Source of the DNA: Paenibacillus pasadenensis DSM 19293 | GTDB taxonomy: Bacteria; Bacillota; Bacilli; Paenibacillales; Paenibacillaceae | Direction: 5' to 3' | DNA length: 64,000 bases | Assembly (NCBI RefSeq): GCF_000422485.1 | Contig: NZ_KE383853.1 | Span: 117,154-181,153, forward strand | Part shown: piece by piece, positions 17,133 through 26,950 of the stretch | Position numbering within the stretch: the stretch's first letter is position 1 | Layout: every line of letters starts with the position of its first letter | Notes under the pieces: model-generated | The model's input: the letters and a program-made list of their open reading frames with translations, nothing else | What the model was told of the DNA's origin: nothing | The model's database searches: none | Position numbers and translations under genes: made by a program

Positions 17133-18038
17133 ATGACTTTATCCATCGCTTTTATCGGCCTCGGCACGATGGGCTCGCCGATGGCCGCCAACCTCGTCCG
17201 CAAAGGCTTTTCCGTCGCCGTCTGGAACCGTACGCCGGGCAAGGCCGAGGACCTCAAGGAGCTTGGGGCCGCGGAAGCCGGATCGCCGGCCGAGGCGGTC
17301 CGCGCGGCCGACGTCGTCATCACGATGCTCAGCAACGACGATGTCGTGCGGGAGCTGTACCGCGGCGAGGGCGGCATCCTGTCCGCCGTGCGTCCCGGGA
17401 CGGCTTTGATCGACCACAGCACGATCTCCCCCGCGCTGGCGCGCGAGCTCGCGTCCGCGGCGGCGGAGACGGGCTGCGGCTTCCTCGACTGCCCGGTGAC
17501 GGGCAGCAAGCCGGCCGCCGTATCCGGCACCCTCGTCTTCATGGCCGGCGGCGAAGCGGAACTGCTGGAGCGCGTCCGCCCCGTGCTGGACGCGATGGGC
17601 ACCAAAATCGTGCATCTCGGCCCGTCCGGCAGCGGCTCCGTCGCCAAGCTCGGCCATAATGCCATCGTCGCGATCAACAACCTGGCTCTGGCCGAGGGCT
17701 TGTCGATCGCGGTCAGCGGCGGCCTCGAGCCGGCCAAGTTCCTCGAAGTCGTGCGCGCCGGCGGCGCCGGCAGCAAGGCGGCCGAGCTCAAGTCGTCCAA
17801 GCTGCTGGAGGGCGACTACAGCGTGCAGTTCTCGCTGGCGCTCATGCTCAAGGACCTGCGGCTCGCCTCCTCCTTGTCGGACGGCCTGAACGTGCCGACG
17901 CCGATGCTCGAAGCCGCCAAGAGCCTGTTCCAGGCCGGCAGCGCGGCCGGCTACGACCAGGAGGACCTGATCGCGGTCGCCAAGCTGTACGAGCAGTGGA
18001 TCGGCCAGCCTCTCGGCGAACGGCCGGAGAACGGCTGA
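17133..18038 (+). CDS. NAD(P)-dependent beta-hydroxyacid dehydrogenase family oxidoreductase
   Basis: This 301-residue protein begins with the Rossmann motif FIGLGTMGSPMAANL. It carries the family substrate-binding stretch DCPVTGSKPAA and the lysine-containing GSGSVAKLGHNAIVAIN. This is the 3-hydroxyisobutyrate dehydrogenase/tartronate semialdehyde reductase group, which includes many glyoxylate/succinic semialdehyde reductases; the substrate is open. The ATG at 17133 follows AGGTG, whereas a 40-residue upstream extension is not family-like. The gene is monocistronic with a terminator after it. Confidence 0.88.
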   Translation: MTLSIAFIGLGTMGSPMAANLVRKGFSVAVWNRTPGKAEDLKELGAAEAGSPAEAVRAADVVITMLSNDDVVRELYRGEGGILSAVRPGTALIDHSTISPALARELASAAAETGCGFLDCPVTGSKPAAVSGTLVFMAGGEAELLERVRPVLDAMGTKIVHLGPSGSGSVAKLGHNAIVAINNLALAEGLSIAVSGGLEPAKFLEVVRAGGAGSKAAELKSSKLLEGDYSVQFSLALMLKDLRLASSLSDGLNVPTPMLEAAKSLFQAGSAAGYDQEDLIAVAKLYEQWIGQPLGERPENG

Positions 18039-18048
18039 TTGCCATGAC

Positions 18049-18100
18049 GAAGGGCTGAACGCTCCGTCCGGACATCCGGATCAGGCGCTCAGCCCTTTTT
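18049..18100 (+). terminator. Intrinsic terminator after the dehydrogenase gene
   Basis: AAGGGCTGA pairs with TCAGCCCTT around an inner CCGG/CCGG stem, and five T residues follow on the plus strand. The other strand lacks a T run. Confidence 0.8.
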
Positions 18101-18104
18101 CTTT

Positions 18105-18206
18105 TCACCGATAGGAGGCCAGCGGCCCTTCGAAATAAACGATATGCGCGATGCGGACATGCAGCGAGCGGTCGGCCAGATGTGAGGGGAGGCGCGTCCC
18201 ATGCAT
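18105..18206 (-). other. Possible microprotein or C-terminal gene remnant (33 codons)
   Basis: A 33-codon frame reads MHGTRLPSHLADRSLHVRIA and ends with YFEGPLASYR before a TGA. The amino acid pattern looks coding, but no ribosome binding site precedes the ATG. It could be the leftover end of a lost gene downstream of the sigma/anti-sigma pair, or chance. I do not recognise it. Confidence 0.2.
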
Positions 18207-18217
18207 GCCGAGGCAAG

Positions 18218-19183
18218 TCACGGCTTTTCGGGCAGCAGCCTGATCTCCTTGCCGTCGGCTTCATAGCGGTAAGTCGTCCCCGTGCTCGGATCGGTGATCG
18301 CTCCCGTCCGTTCATCCAGCTCCAGCCGGAAGGTAGAGGACCTGTCCAGGGCATCCTGCACGCTGGCCGCCTTAGTTCCGTCCACATTGCGTTTGTAGAT
18401 CATGATGCGGTTGGATGGTTCCGTCACGATCAGCTCCGGCTCCCCGTCGCCATCGATATCCGTCTCCTGCTCGAGCTTTTTCCCGACAGGGAAAAAGACG
18501 CGAATCTGTTCCTGGGAACGGTCGATCCAGAGCGAGCAGGGCTTTTTTTCCTCGCCCCATCCGCATTTGCCTTCCAGCTTGAATGCAGAGTCTCCATAAA
18601 AGGAGGTCGGTACGATGTCGAGCTCGTTGGAAGCATGCTTGCCGACCTCGAAAACCCTCTCCTCCGGCTCTCCGCCCGCCCCCATCAGCTGAAAGCCGTT
18701 CCCGCGGCTCGTATAGTCATTGACCGTCTGCTCGAACGCGATCGTCCTCGCTCCCTCCTGCCACTCGGAAGCCTCCGTGATCTTCACGGCTGACAGCGGG
18801 ATGGGCTGGACGCTATGCGGCATGAAGACATTCAGGACAGCGCCCACTTCCGTCTCTTCCAATCCGCCCTGAAAATGAAGGGGCTTGCCCGCAGAGGAGG
18901 CGGAGCCCTCGGAAGCGGCTGCCTGCGGCTGCGCCTTCCCGTCTGCTTGCCAACGCTTCTCCAGCTGAAGCATGAGATCCGGCTGAACCGACAGCAGCAC
19001 CAGCAAGGCTGTCATCGCTGCCAGCGCAGCTGCTCCCGCGACCGCAAAGAGGCTTGGCTGACGCCGCGCTGATGGCCGATCGGCTGCTTGCCGGAGCACC
19101 TGCTTCTTCATCTCCGCCGTGAACCGCCCCGAGGCGCCGCCGTCGGCAGCTTCCCCATACCAATCGGGAATGTCACTGTTCAT
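18218..19183 (-). CDS. Membrane protein paired with ECF sigma factor; candidate anti-sigma factor
   Basis: This 321-residue protein has a short cytoplasmic N-terminus (about 1-43), one transmembrane helix (about 44-65) and a large external domain. The outer part contains a DIDGDGEPELIVTE stretch resembling an FG-GAP/calcium-binding repeat, and a TTYRYEADGKEIRLL end. Its start lies inside the sigma gene (11-base overlap), the usual arrangement of a sigma factor and its regulator. No zinc-binding HxxxCxxC anti-sigma motif is visible, so the anti-sigma role is inferred from context and topology only. Confidence 0.6.
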   Translation of the reverse strand: MNSDIPDWYGEAADGGASGRFTAEMKKQVLRQAADRPSARRQPSLFAVAGAAALAAMTALLVLLSVQPDLMLQLEKRWQADGKAQPQAAASEGSASSAGKPLHFQGGLEETEVGAVLNVFMPHSVQPIPLSAVKITEASEWQEGARTIAFEQTVNDYTSRGNGFQLMGAGGEPEERVFEVGKHASNELDIVPTSFYGDSAFKLEGKCGWGEEKKPCSLWIDRSQEQIRVFFPVGKKLEQETDIDGDGEPELIVTEPSNRIMIYKRNVDGTKAASVQDALDRSSTFRLELDERTGAITDPSTGTTYRYEADGKEIRLLPEKP

Positions 19184-19847
19184 CGTTCCTTCGCCTCCAT
19201 TCGCTCTCTACCTTGCGCCTGGCACGGCTCAGGCGGGACTTGACCGTGCCGACGGACAATTCCAGCGTCGCTCCGATTTCCTTCAAGCTTAGACCGTGGT
19301 CCAGCTCCAGCAGCAGCGCTTCCTTGAGCTTGAACGGCAGCTTCAGCACGATCTGTCTCAGCTCTCCTGCCGCAGCCGCATCGAGATAGGAGGATTCTGC
19401 CGAACAGGCGCTTCCTCCGCCGTCAACCCGGGCGAACAAGATGATGCGTCTAAAATAGGCGGAGCGCAACTCGCTCAGCGCCGTATTCCGCGCGATCGCG
19501 AACAGCCAGGTGCGCATGGACGACTGGCCTCGATACCCGTGCAGGCTACGGTACGCCTTGAGGAACGTTTCCTGGGAAACATCGCCTGCCAGCGCATGGC
19601 TCCTCGTCAAGGCAAGCGCGTAGCCGAATACGGCGTCGCCATGCTCGTCCATCAGCTTGGCCAGCTTTTCTCGATTCTCTGCTTCATTCCGCTCCGACTC
19701 GCTCAAGCCCGATTCGGATGGAGGTTCGTTGCCAGGCTTGGCGCGAAGCCGGCTGTCATTGCCTTTTCGCCATGCGTAAGGACTTGCCGTGCCCTCTTTG
19801 CCGATTCTCCTCACCTCCTCGTCGCTTAGACTCGGCCCGATATCCAA
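19173..19847 (-). CDS. ECF-type RNA polymerase sigma factor
   Basis: This protein is 224 residues long from a TTG start at 19847. Region 2 is clear (LMDEHGDAVFGYALALTRSH, then DVSQETFLKAYR and TWLFAIARNTA), and region 4 has a helix-turn-helix (LSLKEIGATLELSVGTVKSRLSRAR). About 60 residues precede region 2, rich in S, E, K and R, which is unusually long. TTG at 19847 has GAGGG five bases upstream; starts further inside (for example ATG before DEHGD) would give a standard-length sigma factor. It is cotranscribed with the membrane partner. Confidence 0.85.
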   Translation of the reverse strand: MDIGPSLSDEEVRRIGKEGTASPYAWRKGNDSRLRAKPGNEPPSESGLSESERNEAENREKLAKLMDEHGDAVFGYALALTRSHALAGDVSQETFLKAYRSLHGYRGQSSMRTWLFAIARNTALSELRSAYFRRIILFARVDGGGSACSAESSYLDAAAAGELRQIVLKLPFKLKEALLLELDHGLSLKEIGATLELSVGTVKSRLSRARRKVESEWRRRNDEQ

Positions 19848-19884
19848 AGGTTCCCTCGTAATCCAAAATAATTAAGCGAACGCC

Positions 19885-19917
19885 AAAAAGGCAAGCCGTC
19901 CGTAGACGGCCTGCCTT
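19885..19917 (-). terminator. Intrinsic terminator after ppnP
   Basis: On the minus strand AAGGCAGGCCGTC pairs with GACGGCTTGCCTT around a short loop, and five T residues follow. Confidence 0.85.
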
Positions 19918-19952
19918 CGTTTTCAGAAGAGATCAGGGAAATGAGGGCGTTT

Positions 19953-20270
19953 CTACTCTTGGATATAGCTGCAGCAATAATCCGTCACGCGGCTCACGAC
20001 GAGCTTGAACTTCGCATTTGCCGGCACGGTGAACTCGCCTTCGCCTTCGATCGCGATCCATTCCTCGCTGCCCGGCAGCTGGACCTTCAGGCCGCCGGCC
20101 AGAATCTCCATGATCTCCTTGCTGTCGGTACCGAACTCGTATTCGCCGGGCAGCATGATGCCGAGCGTTTTTTTCGTTCCGTCCGGGAACAGGACGGTAC
20201 GGCTCGTCACCTTGCCGTCGAAGTAGATGTTCGCCTTTTTGACGGCGGTGACGTTTTCGAATTGGGACAT
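19953..20270 (-). CDS. ppnP: Pyrimidine/purine nucleoside phosphorylase PpnP (DUF1255)
   Basis: This 105-residue single-cupin protein matches the YaiE/PpnP family. The family phosphorolyses several nucleosides to free base and ribose 1-phosphate. Diagnostic stretches are [40 protein letters not shown] and the C-terminal DYCCSY. It lies between tkt and the sigma gene in its own unit, with a terminator directly after. Length equals the family norm. Confidence 0.9.
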   Translation of the reverse strand: MSQFENVTAVKKANIYFDGKVTSRTVLFPDGTKKTLGIMLPGEYEFGTDSKEIMEILAGGLKVQLPGSEEWIAIEGEGEFTVPANAKFKLVVSRVTDYCCSYIQE

Positions 20271-20340
20271 GAATTCGTGCTCCTTCGGGTGGTAGTGGTT
20301 CGACTCTTTACCGCTTTAGCATACCACAACAATGGATCAA

Positions 20341-20375
20341 GAAAAAGCCGGAAAAGGCGGGGAGCCTTCTCCGGC
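20341..20375 (-). terminator. Intrinsic terminator after tkt
   Basis: On the minus strand GCCGGAGAAGGC pairs with GCCTTTTCCGGC around a five-base loop and is followed by five T residues. Confidence 0.85.
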
Positions 20376-20444
20376 ATGTTGCAGCGGAACGCCGCTGATC
20401 TCCATGAATATCCGGGGGATCGTGCCGACGGAAAGGTCTGCCGC

Positions 20445-22463
20445 TTACAGCAGCTCTTTGACCTTGGCGACGACGTTCTCCACCGTGAAGCCGTATTCCT
20501 TGATGACGCGGTCGCCAGGGGCGGAAGCGCCGAACGTATCGATGCCGAGCACCGCGCCGCCGTCTCCCGTGTAGCGATGCCAGCCGAACGGATGCGCCAT
20601 CTCGATCGCGAGACGGGCTTTGACGTCCGGCAGCAGGACGGAATCGCGGTACGCTTTGTCCTGGCTGTCGAACAGATCCCAGCTCGGCATGCTGATGACG
20701 CGGACCTGAATGCCTTCGGCCGCGAGCGCCTTTTGGGCGGCGACGGCCAGCTGCACCTCGGAGCCGGTCGCCAGCAGCTGCGCCTGCGGCTTGCCGCCCT
20801 GCGCGTCGGAGATGACGTAGGCGCCGCGCTTGATGCCCTCGCGAGCGTTCTCGGCCGTGCCTTCGAGGATCGGCAGGTTCTGGCGCGTCAGCACGAGCGC
20901 GACCGGATTCTTCTTGTTCTCGAGCGAGTACGCCCACGCGGCGGACGTCTCGTTGCCATCGGCCGGACGGATGACCGTCAGGTTCGGAATGACGCGGATG
21001 CTCGCCAGCTGCTCGACCGGCTCATGCGTCGGGCCGTCCTCGCCGACCGCGATGCTGTCATGCGTCAGCACGTAGGTGACCGGCAGGCCCATGAGCGCCG
21101 CCAGCCGTACCGCCGGACGCAGGTAGTCGGTGAAGACGAAGAACGTGCCTCCAAAAATCTTCATGCCGCCATGCAGCGCGATGCCGTTCATCGCGGCGGC
21201 CATGCCGAACTCGCGGATGCCGAAGTAGATGTTGCGGCCTGCATAGTTGCCCGGCTTATACACGTCGATGCCTTTGAGATGGGTCATCGTGGAGCTTTCC
21301 AGGTCGGCGGAGCCGCCGGCCAGGGCAGGAACGTTCTTGGCGAGGCCGTTCAGCGCGTTGCCGGAAGCGACGCGAGTCGAGACCGCCTTGTCGGACGGCG
21401 AGTAGGACGGCAGATCCGCGTCCCAGCCTTCCGGCAGGTCGCCGCTGACGGAGCGCTTGAACTGCGCGGCCAGCTCCGGATACGCCTGCTCGTACTTGGC
21501 GAACTTCTCGTCCCATGCGGCATTGGCCTGCTCGCCTTTTTGCTTCACTTCCGCGAAGTGCGCGCGGACTTCGTCCGGCACATAAAACGGCTCTTCGGAA
21601 GCCCACTCGTAGAACTTCTTGGTCAGCACCGTCTCTTCGGCGCCGAGCGGGGAGCCGTGCGTGCCGCCATGGCCGCCCTTGCCGCCCTTGTTCGGGCTGC
21701 CGAAGCCGATCATCGTCTTCACTTCGATCAGCGTCGGCTTGGACTTCTCGGCCTGGGCCGCGGCGATGGCCGCCGCCAGCGCGTTCAAGTCGTTGCCGTC
21801 CTCGACGCGCAGCACCTGCCAGCCGTAGCCGTCGAAGCGCTTGGCCACATTTTCGGAGAAGCTCAGGCTGAGCTCGCCGTCGAGCGAGATGTCGTTGGAA
21901 TCGTACAGCATGATGAGCTTGCCGAGCTGCAGATGGCCGGCGAGCGAGGCGGCTTCATTGGAGATGCCCTCGGAAAGGTCGCCGTCGCCGCAGATTGCGT
22001 ACGTGTAGTGGTCGACCAGCTCGAGGCCGTCCTGGTTGTAGACGGCGCCGAGATGAGCTTCCGCCATCGCCATGCCGACGGCCATGCCGACGCCTTGGCC
22101 GAGCGGTCCCGTCGTTGCGTCGACGCCTGCCGTATGGCCGAATTCCGGGTGGCCCGGCGTTCTGGAGCCCCACTGGCGGAAGCTCTTGAGGTCGTCGATG
22201 GAAAGATCGTACCCGGACAGATGGAGCAGGCTGTACAGCAGCATCGAGCCGTGTCCTGCGGACAGCACGAAGCGGTCGCGGTTGATCCAGGTCGGGTTGG
22301 AAGGGTTATGGGTCATCGTCTTGGCGAACAGCTGGTAGCCCATCGGCGCAGCGCCCATCGGCATGCCCGGGTGGCCGGAGTTGGCTTTTTCGACCGCGTC
22401 GATGGAAAGCGTGCGGATCGTCGTAACGGAAAGCTGGTCAATCGTAGCTTGGCTGATGGCCAT
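20445..22463 (-). CDS. tkt: Transketolase
   Basis: This 672-residue thiamine-diphosphate enzyme of the pentose phosphate pathway transfers two-carbon units between sugar phosphates. It has the phosphate/TPP region [12 protein letters not shown] with H31 and the TPP-Mg motif [14 protein letters not shown] ending in MLYDSN. The Pyr domain reads [13 protein letters not shown] with GEDGPTHEP, and a C-terminal domain follows. The start has AGGAGGAG at good distance. It is transcribed alone; an upstream TACAAT at about 22521 may be its -10, without a clear -35. Confidence 0.96.
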   Translation of the reverse strand: MAISQATIDQLSVTTIRTLSIDAVEKANSGHPGMPMGAAPMGYQLFAKTMTHNPSNPTWINRDRFVLSAGHGSMLLYSLLHLSGYDLSIDDLKSFRQWGSRTPGHPEFGHTAGVDATTGPLGQGVGMAVGMAMAEAHLGAVYNQDGLELVDHYTYAICGDGDLSEGISNEAASLAGHLQLGKLIMLYDSNDISLDGELSLSFSENVAKRFDGYGWQVLRVEDGNDLNALAAAIAAAQAEKSKPTLIEVKTMIGFGSPNKGGKGGHGGTHGSPLGAEETVLTKKFYEWASEEPFYVPDEVRAHFAEVKQKGEQANAAWDEKFAKYEQAYPELAAQFKRSVSGDLPEGWDADLPSYSPSDKAVSTRVASGNALNGLAKNVPALAGGSADLESSTMTHLKGIDVYKPGNYAGRNIYFGIREFGMAAAMNGIALHGGMKIFGGTFFVFTDYLRPAVRLAALMGLPVTYVLTHDSIAVGEDGPTHEPVEQLASIRVIPNLTVIRPADGNETSAAWAYSLENKKNPVALVLTRQNLPILEGTAENAREGIKRGAYVISDAQGGKPQAQLLATGSEVQLAVAAQKALAAEGIQVRVISMPSWDLFDSQDKAYRDSVLLPDVKARLAIEMAHPFGWHRYTGDGGAVLGIDTFGASAPGDRVIKEYGFTVENVVAKVKELL

Positions 22464-22548
22464 GAAAGAATCTCCTCCTAGTTTCGGCGGTTCAAGCGTG
22501 TCGCTTCATGTGAAATATTGTACCACTGCCGCATGAGCAAATGCCATC

Positions 22549-22571
22549 ATCCGGCCCGAGCGGCCGGATGA
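22549..22571 (-). terminator. Hairpin downstream of purU, weak terminator candidate
   Basis: A nine-pair palindromic stem (CATCCGGCC and complement) lies 30 bases after the purU stop. No real T run follows it on either strand, so termination is doubtful. Confidence 0.3.
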
Positions 22572-22600
22572 AGGTTTCATGAATGATGGCGCCGCTAGGG

Positions 22601-23500
<900 letters not shown>

Positions 23501-23611
23501 AGGGGTCGTTTCTTCCTTCCATGTTCAAAATAAGGGCTTGCAGATGCCGCCGCTGCGGCGGCCATGAAGCGCAAGCGAACTGCATAACGCCTCCGCGCTA
23601 AAGCGGGCGGC

Positions 23612-23662
23612 CGAAAGAGAGGCAGGTCCAGCCCGTCCGCATGGGACGGCTCCGGGCCTGCC
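23612..23662 (-). terminator. Probable intrinsic terminator after nfo
   Basis: On the minus strand a long GC-rich stem (GGCAGG with CCTGCC, inner GCCGTCC with GGACGG) is followed by TCTCTTTC. It lies about 55-105 bases after the nfo stop. The T run is imperfect. Confidence 0.5.
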
Positions 23663-23717
23663 GAGCAAGGTCTTCGGACTGGATGACGAGCTTGCAAGCT
23701 GCTGCCTTTGTTTGCGA

Positions 23718-24848
23718 TCAGGCGTTGACGAGCGCCTGCTTGCCGGCGAACCAGTACGTGATCAGCTGGTTGAGCTCTTCCTCGGCCGTATCGCGGAAGT
23801 CCTCTCCCGCTTCGCGCACGAGGTCGTACAGCCGCTCCATCGGCTCGCGGGGATCGGCCTTGCGCGCCTTGGCGTCGCTTTTGATCGTATCCCATACCGA
23901 CAGCACGTACGTGCGGCGGTCGATGTCCTGCTTGCCGAGGAAATGATGCAGCCGCTCCAGCTGGTCGAAGAAGCGCTCGCCGAACCGCTCCAGGCCGTCT
24001 CCGCGCAGCAGCGCGATCTCCGCCTCATACATCGGGCGCTGCTTCTTTGGATCCTTGCCGATCCACGGCGTCTCGAGGATGAACGGACGCCCGGCCAGCG
24101 CCTCGTGCCGCACGATCCGCTCGATCGCGTCGTAGCCGAGCCAGCCGGAGCCGATCGGCGTATGGCGGTCCTTGTGGGAGCCGATCGGATTTTTCGTATC
24201 GTTCACATGGACGACGGCCGCCTTGTCAAGGCCGACGATGCGGTCGAACTGCTGCAGCACGCCGTCCAGGTCTCCCGCCAGGTCGTACCCCGCGTCGTGC
24301 ATGTGGCAAGTGTCCAGGCAGACGGTCAGGCGATCGTTGTTCGACACCTTGTCCATGATCGCGGCGAGCTCCTCGAACGTGCGGCCGATCTCCGTGCCTT
24401 TGCCGGCCATCGTCTCCAGCGCGATGTTGACGTCGGTCTCCTCGACGCCGGACAGCACCTCGTTCAGTCCTTCCGCGATGCGGTTGATGCCGAATTCCGC
24501 GTCCTTGTCGGTGTACGCGCCTGGATGGAGCACGATGTTGCGGACGCCGATCGCATGCGTGCGGCGGATTTCCTCCTGCAGGAAGCGCACGGCGAGCTCG
24601 AACGTGTCTTCCTTATAAGAGCCGAGATTGATGATGTAAGGAGCGTGGACGACGATCTCGCCGATCCCGGCGCCTTCCATCAGCTGCTTGCCTTCTTCGA
24701 TATATAAGGATTCGATCGGCTTGCGCCGCGTGTTCTGAGGCGCGCCGGTGTAGATCATGAACGAGCTGGAGCCGTAGGAGATGGCCTCCTGAGCGGCGGT
24801 GACGAGCCCCTTGTCGCTGAAGGAGACGTGGGAACCGATTTTGAGCAT
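23718..24848 (-). CDS. nfo: Endonuclease IV (AP endonuclease) with C-terminal extension
   Basis: This 376-residue protein has a first ~285 residues that match endonuclease IV, a TIM-barrel with three zinc ions that cuts DNA at abasic sites in base excision repair. Metal-site segments are visible: [51 protein letters not shown] with HKDRH, and FILETPW. About 90 additional residues follow (from about [13 protein letters not shown]), predicted helical; B. subtilis Nfo ends near 297. The extension is not recognised. A TAGAAT lies near 24894 on the minus strand, with only a weak -35. Confidence 0.92.
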   Translation of the reverse strand: MLKIGSHVSFSDKGLVTAAQEAISYGSSSFMIYTGAPQNTRRKPIESLYIEEGKQLMEGAGIGEIVVHAPYIINLGSYKEDTFELAVRFLQEEIRRTHAIGVRNIVLHPGAYTDKDAEFGINRIAEGLNEVLSGVEETDVNIALETMAGKGTEIGRTFEELAAIMDKVSNNDRLTVCLDTCHMHDAGYDLAGDLDGVLQQFDRIVGLDKAAVVHVNDTKNPIGSHKDRHTPIGSGWLGYDAIERIVRHEALAGRPFILETPWIGKDPKKQRPMYEAEIALLRGDGLERFGERFFDQLERLHHFLGKQDIDRRTYVLSVWDTIKSDAKARKADPREPMERLYDLVREAGEDFRDTAEEELNQLITYWFAGKQALVNA

Positions 24849-24905
24849 GCTTCGTGGCCCCTTTCGGATGTGGTGAAAACAATTAGTCTTATTCTACAAG
24901 GTGCG

Positions 24906-24934
24906 TCGAAATAAATCTAGGAATCGGCTATAAT
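24906..24934 (+). promoter_or_regulatory. Sigma-A promoter of the DUF2621 gene
   Basis: A perfect TATAAT (24929-24934) follows TCGAAA (24906-24911) by 17 bases, and the ATG is 22 bases downstream. It overlaps the upstream region of the divergent nfo gene. Confidence 0.6.
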
Positions 24935-24956
24935 TTGGAGTGAGGTGACACCGTTC

Positions 24957-25394
24957 ATGCCCCACATTCCAGACTGGTTCATGTATTTCATCGTTTTTTG
25001 GGCTTTCGTCATGGTCGGCTCGATGGCCGTCGGAGGCTTCTTCATGTTCCGCAAGTTCCTCAAGGTGCTGCCTAAACGCGACGGCAAGTCCAAGCTCGAC
25101 TGGCAAAACTATTGGGTCGAGCGCAGCCGGGACATGTGGACGGACGACTCCAAGGAGCTGCTCGACGAGCTGGTCTCGCCCGTTCCCGGTCCGTTCCGCG
25201 ACATCGCCCGCCACTCCATCGCGGCGCGGATCGGACAAGTCGCCGTCGAGAGCGGCGCCAGCGAGGTGACGCGGAACCATTGCATCGAAGGCTACATCCG
25301 CGCGACGCCCAAGCGGGACTACCGCAGCCTCGTCACGTTCCTGGACAAGCGGGGCATCGACTACTCCGCCTACACCCATCTCCTGAACCGCTGA
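24957..25394 (+). CDS. DUF2621 (YneK-like) membrane protein
   Basis: This 145-residue protein has one N-terminal membrane helix (about residues 6-30, WFMYFIVFWAFVMVGSMAVG). A soluble domain follows with LDWQNYWVERSRDMWTDDSK and IAARIGQVAVESGA, as in B. subtilis YneK and other DUF2621 proteins. Function is unknown. ATG at 24957 was chosen because GAGGTG lies nine bases upstream; a GTG at 24945 is inside that site. It is followed after 81 bases by a lipoprotein gene in the same direction without an intervening terminator. Confidence 0.85.
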   Translation: MPHIPDWFMYFIVFWAFVMVGSMAVGGFFMFRKFLKVLPKRDGKSKLDWQNYWVERSRDMWTDDSKELLDELVSPVPGPFRDIARHSIAARIGQVAVESGASEVTRNHCIEGYIRATPKRDYRSLVTFLDKRGIDYSAYTHLLNR

Positions 25395-25475
25395 GCGTCC
25401 GTCGCCGGCAGATTGGCCGGCAGCTGGTCCGGGTAAGGAAAAGCACAGGAAAAGACGACCTTGGAGGTGCTTGCC

Positions 25476-25985
25476 ATGAACCTGATGACAGCCCGCCGCT
25501 CCGGCGGCAAAAGAAAAGCCAGCCTCGCGCCCGCGAGCCTGGCCTTGATGTCGATGCTGATGATCGCCGCAGGATGCGGCGTGAAGGAAATGCCCGCGGA
25601 CAACGCGGCCAACGCGACGACAGGAAGCGGCATCGTGGACAGCTCGTCCGACGTGTCTCCCGACTCCGTCGGCGAGCCGGTCGCCGAGGCGACGCCAACG
25701 CCCGGCAACTCCGAAAAAGCCGCTTCCAGCGGCGATCCTGTGACGCAATCCCAGGAGCAGCAGGCGTCCGGCACGTTCAACGGCCTCGCGGACGGCCATT
25801 CTGTCGAGATCAAAACCGATACCGATACCGTCGTATTCCAGGCCGGCTCCGAGCTTGTCCAGCAGATGCAGGCGTTCGATCAAGGAACGACCGTCGATTA
25901 CACCTACATCGTGAAGGAAGTCGACGGAGGCACGGACGGCAAGATCAAGCAGCCGTGGCTCGTCTCCATTAAGGAAGCTTCCTGA
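25476..25985 (+). CDS. Small lipoprotein of unknown function
   Basis: This 169-residue protein has a lipoprotein signal peptide ending in AAGC (lipid-attached C34). A low-complexity linker rich in S, T, A, P and E follows (about 40-95), then a compact C-terminal domain (about 98-169) with HSVEIKTDTDTVVFQ, AFDQGTTVDYTYIV and KQPWLVSIKEAS. The domain looks like a small beta fold. I do not recognise a family. The start has TTGGAGGTG eight bases upstream and matches strong translation. It probably forms a unit with the DUF2621 gene before it and perhaps the SDR gene after it. Confidence 0.7.
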   Translation: MNLMTARRSGGKRKASLAPASLALMSMLMIAAGCGVKEMPADNAANATTGSGIVDSSSDVSPDSVGEPVAEATPTPGNSEKAASSGDPVTQSQEQQASGTFNGLADGHSVEIKTDTDTVVFQAGSELVQQMQAFDQGTTVDYTYIVKEVDGGTDGKIKQPWLVSIKEAS

Positions 25986-26041
25986 GGCGAGCCGCCGTCG
26001 GCGCTTAAGACGCAACAGATCGAAGAACGGAGGAGTCAAGG

Positions 26042-26950
26042 ATGAAGATCGTCATCACCGGAGGAACCGGCTTCATCGGCCGAGCGCTCGTCGAGCGCCT
26101 GTCCCGTGCCGGCCACTCCGGCTGGATCGTCTCCCGCAGCTCCGCGAAAGCTCCCGGCACCGCTCCGAACGGCGCTGGGAGCTTTCGCGTTGTCGGATGG
26201 GATCGGCTGGAAGAAGATCCGAGCGAGCTTGCCGGCGTCGAAGCCATCGTCAATCTGGCGGGGGAGCCGATCAGCCAGCGCTGGACGAATAGCGCCAAGA
26301 AGCGGATACGGGAATCGCGGATCGAGACGGCGGCCAAGCTGGGCGCGCTGCTGGAACGGGCCAAGGCGGATCCGCAGGTGCTCGTGCAGGCGTCCGGAGT
26401 GAATGCGTACGGGTTTTCGGAGTCGGCTTCGTTCACGGAGGATAGCCCGACGACCGACAGCGACTTCCTCTCCTCCGTCGTGCGGGACTGGGAGCAAGCC
26501 GCGAAGCGCATCCCAGCCCGGCGGCGAGCGCTGCTGCGCTTCGGCATCGTGCTCGGCAACGGAGGCGGAGCGCTGCCGAGCATGCTTCTCCCGTTCCGCG
26601 CGATGGCAGGAGGACCGGTCGGAAGCGGCCGGCAATGGATGTCATGGATCCATCTGCAAGACCTGACTCGCCTTATCGTCCACGCTTTGGAAAATGACAG
26701 CCTCTCGGGTCCGATCAACGCGGTGTCGCCTGAGCCGGCTCGCAACGAGCAGTTCGGCCGCGCGGCAGCCCGGGCGCTTGGCCGCCCCTACTGGCTGGTC
26801 GCCCCTTCGCTTCCGCTCAAGCTCGCGCTCGGAGAAATGTCCGAGCTGCTGCTTAAAGGCCAGCGGGTCCTCCCCGACAAGGCGCTGCAAAGCGGCTTCC
26901 GCTTCGACTTCCCTGAAATCCAGCCAGCGCTGGACGACCTGCTCCGCTAG
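26042..26950 (+). CDS. TIGR01777 family NAD-dependent epimerase/dehydratase-like oxidoreductase
   Basis: This 302-residue extended SDR protein starts with the Rossmann motif GGTGFIGRALVERL. It carries the TIGR01777 features VNLAGEPISQRWT, QASGVNAYGFS, WMSWIHLQDL and the C-terminal DUF1731-like PLKLALGEMSELLLKGQRVLPDKALQSGF. This group includes B. subtilis YfhF and plant SulA-like proteins, with no defined reaction. Ribosome binding site is GGAGGAG? weaker GGAGGAGTC before the ATG. Its TAG stop shares bases with the stop of the convergent FHA gene. Confidence 0.9.
   Translation: MKIVITGGTGFIGRALVERLSRAGHSGWIVSRSSAKAPGTAPNGAGSFRVVGWDRLEEDPSELAGVEAIVNLAGEPISQRWTNSAKKRIRESRIETAAKLGALLERAKADPQVLVQASGVNAYGFSESASFTEDSPTTDSDFLSSVVRDWEQAAKRIPARRRALLRFGIVLGNGGGALPSMLLPFRAMAGGPVGSGRQWMSWIHLQDLTRLIVHALENDSLSGPINAVSPEPARNEQFGRAAARALGRPYWLVAPSLPLKLALGEMSELLLKGQRVLPDKALQSGFRFDFPEIQPALDDLLR

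Noticed and set aside
19941-22481. An 846-codon open frame on the plus strand opposite transketolase
   Set aside because: It is a shadow caused by high GC content. It has no family-like motifs, while the opposite strand encodes a full transketolase.
22549-22571. Strong terminator after purU
   Set aside because: The stem is good but lacks a T run on either strand; kept only as a low-confidence hairpin.
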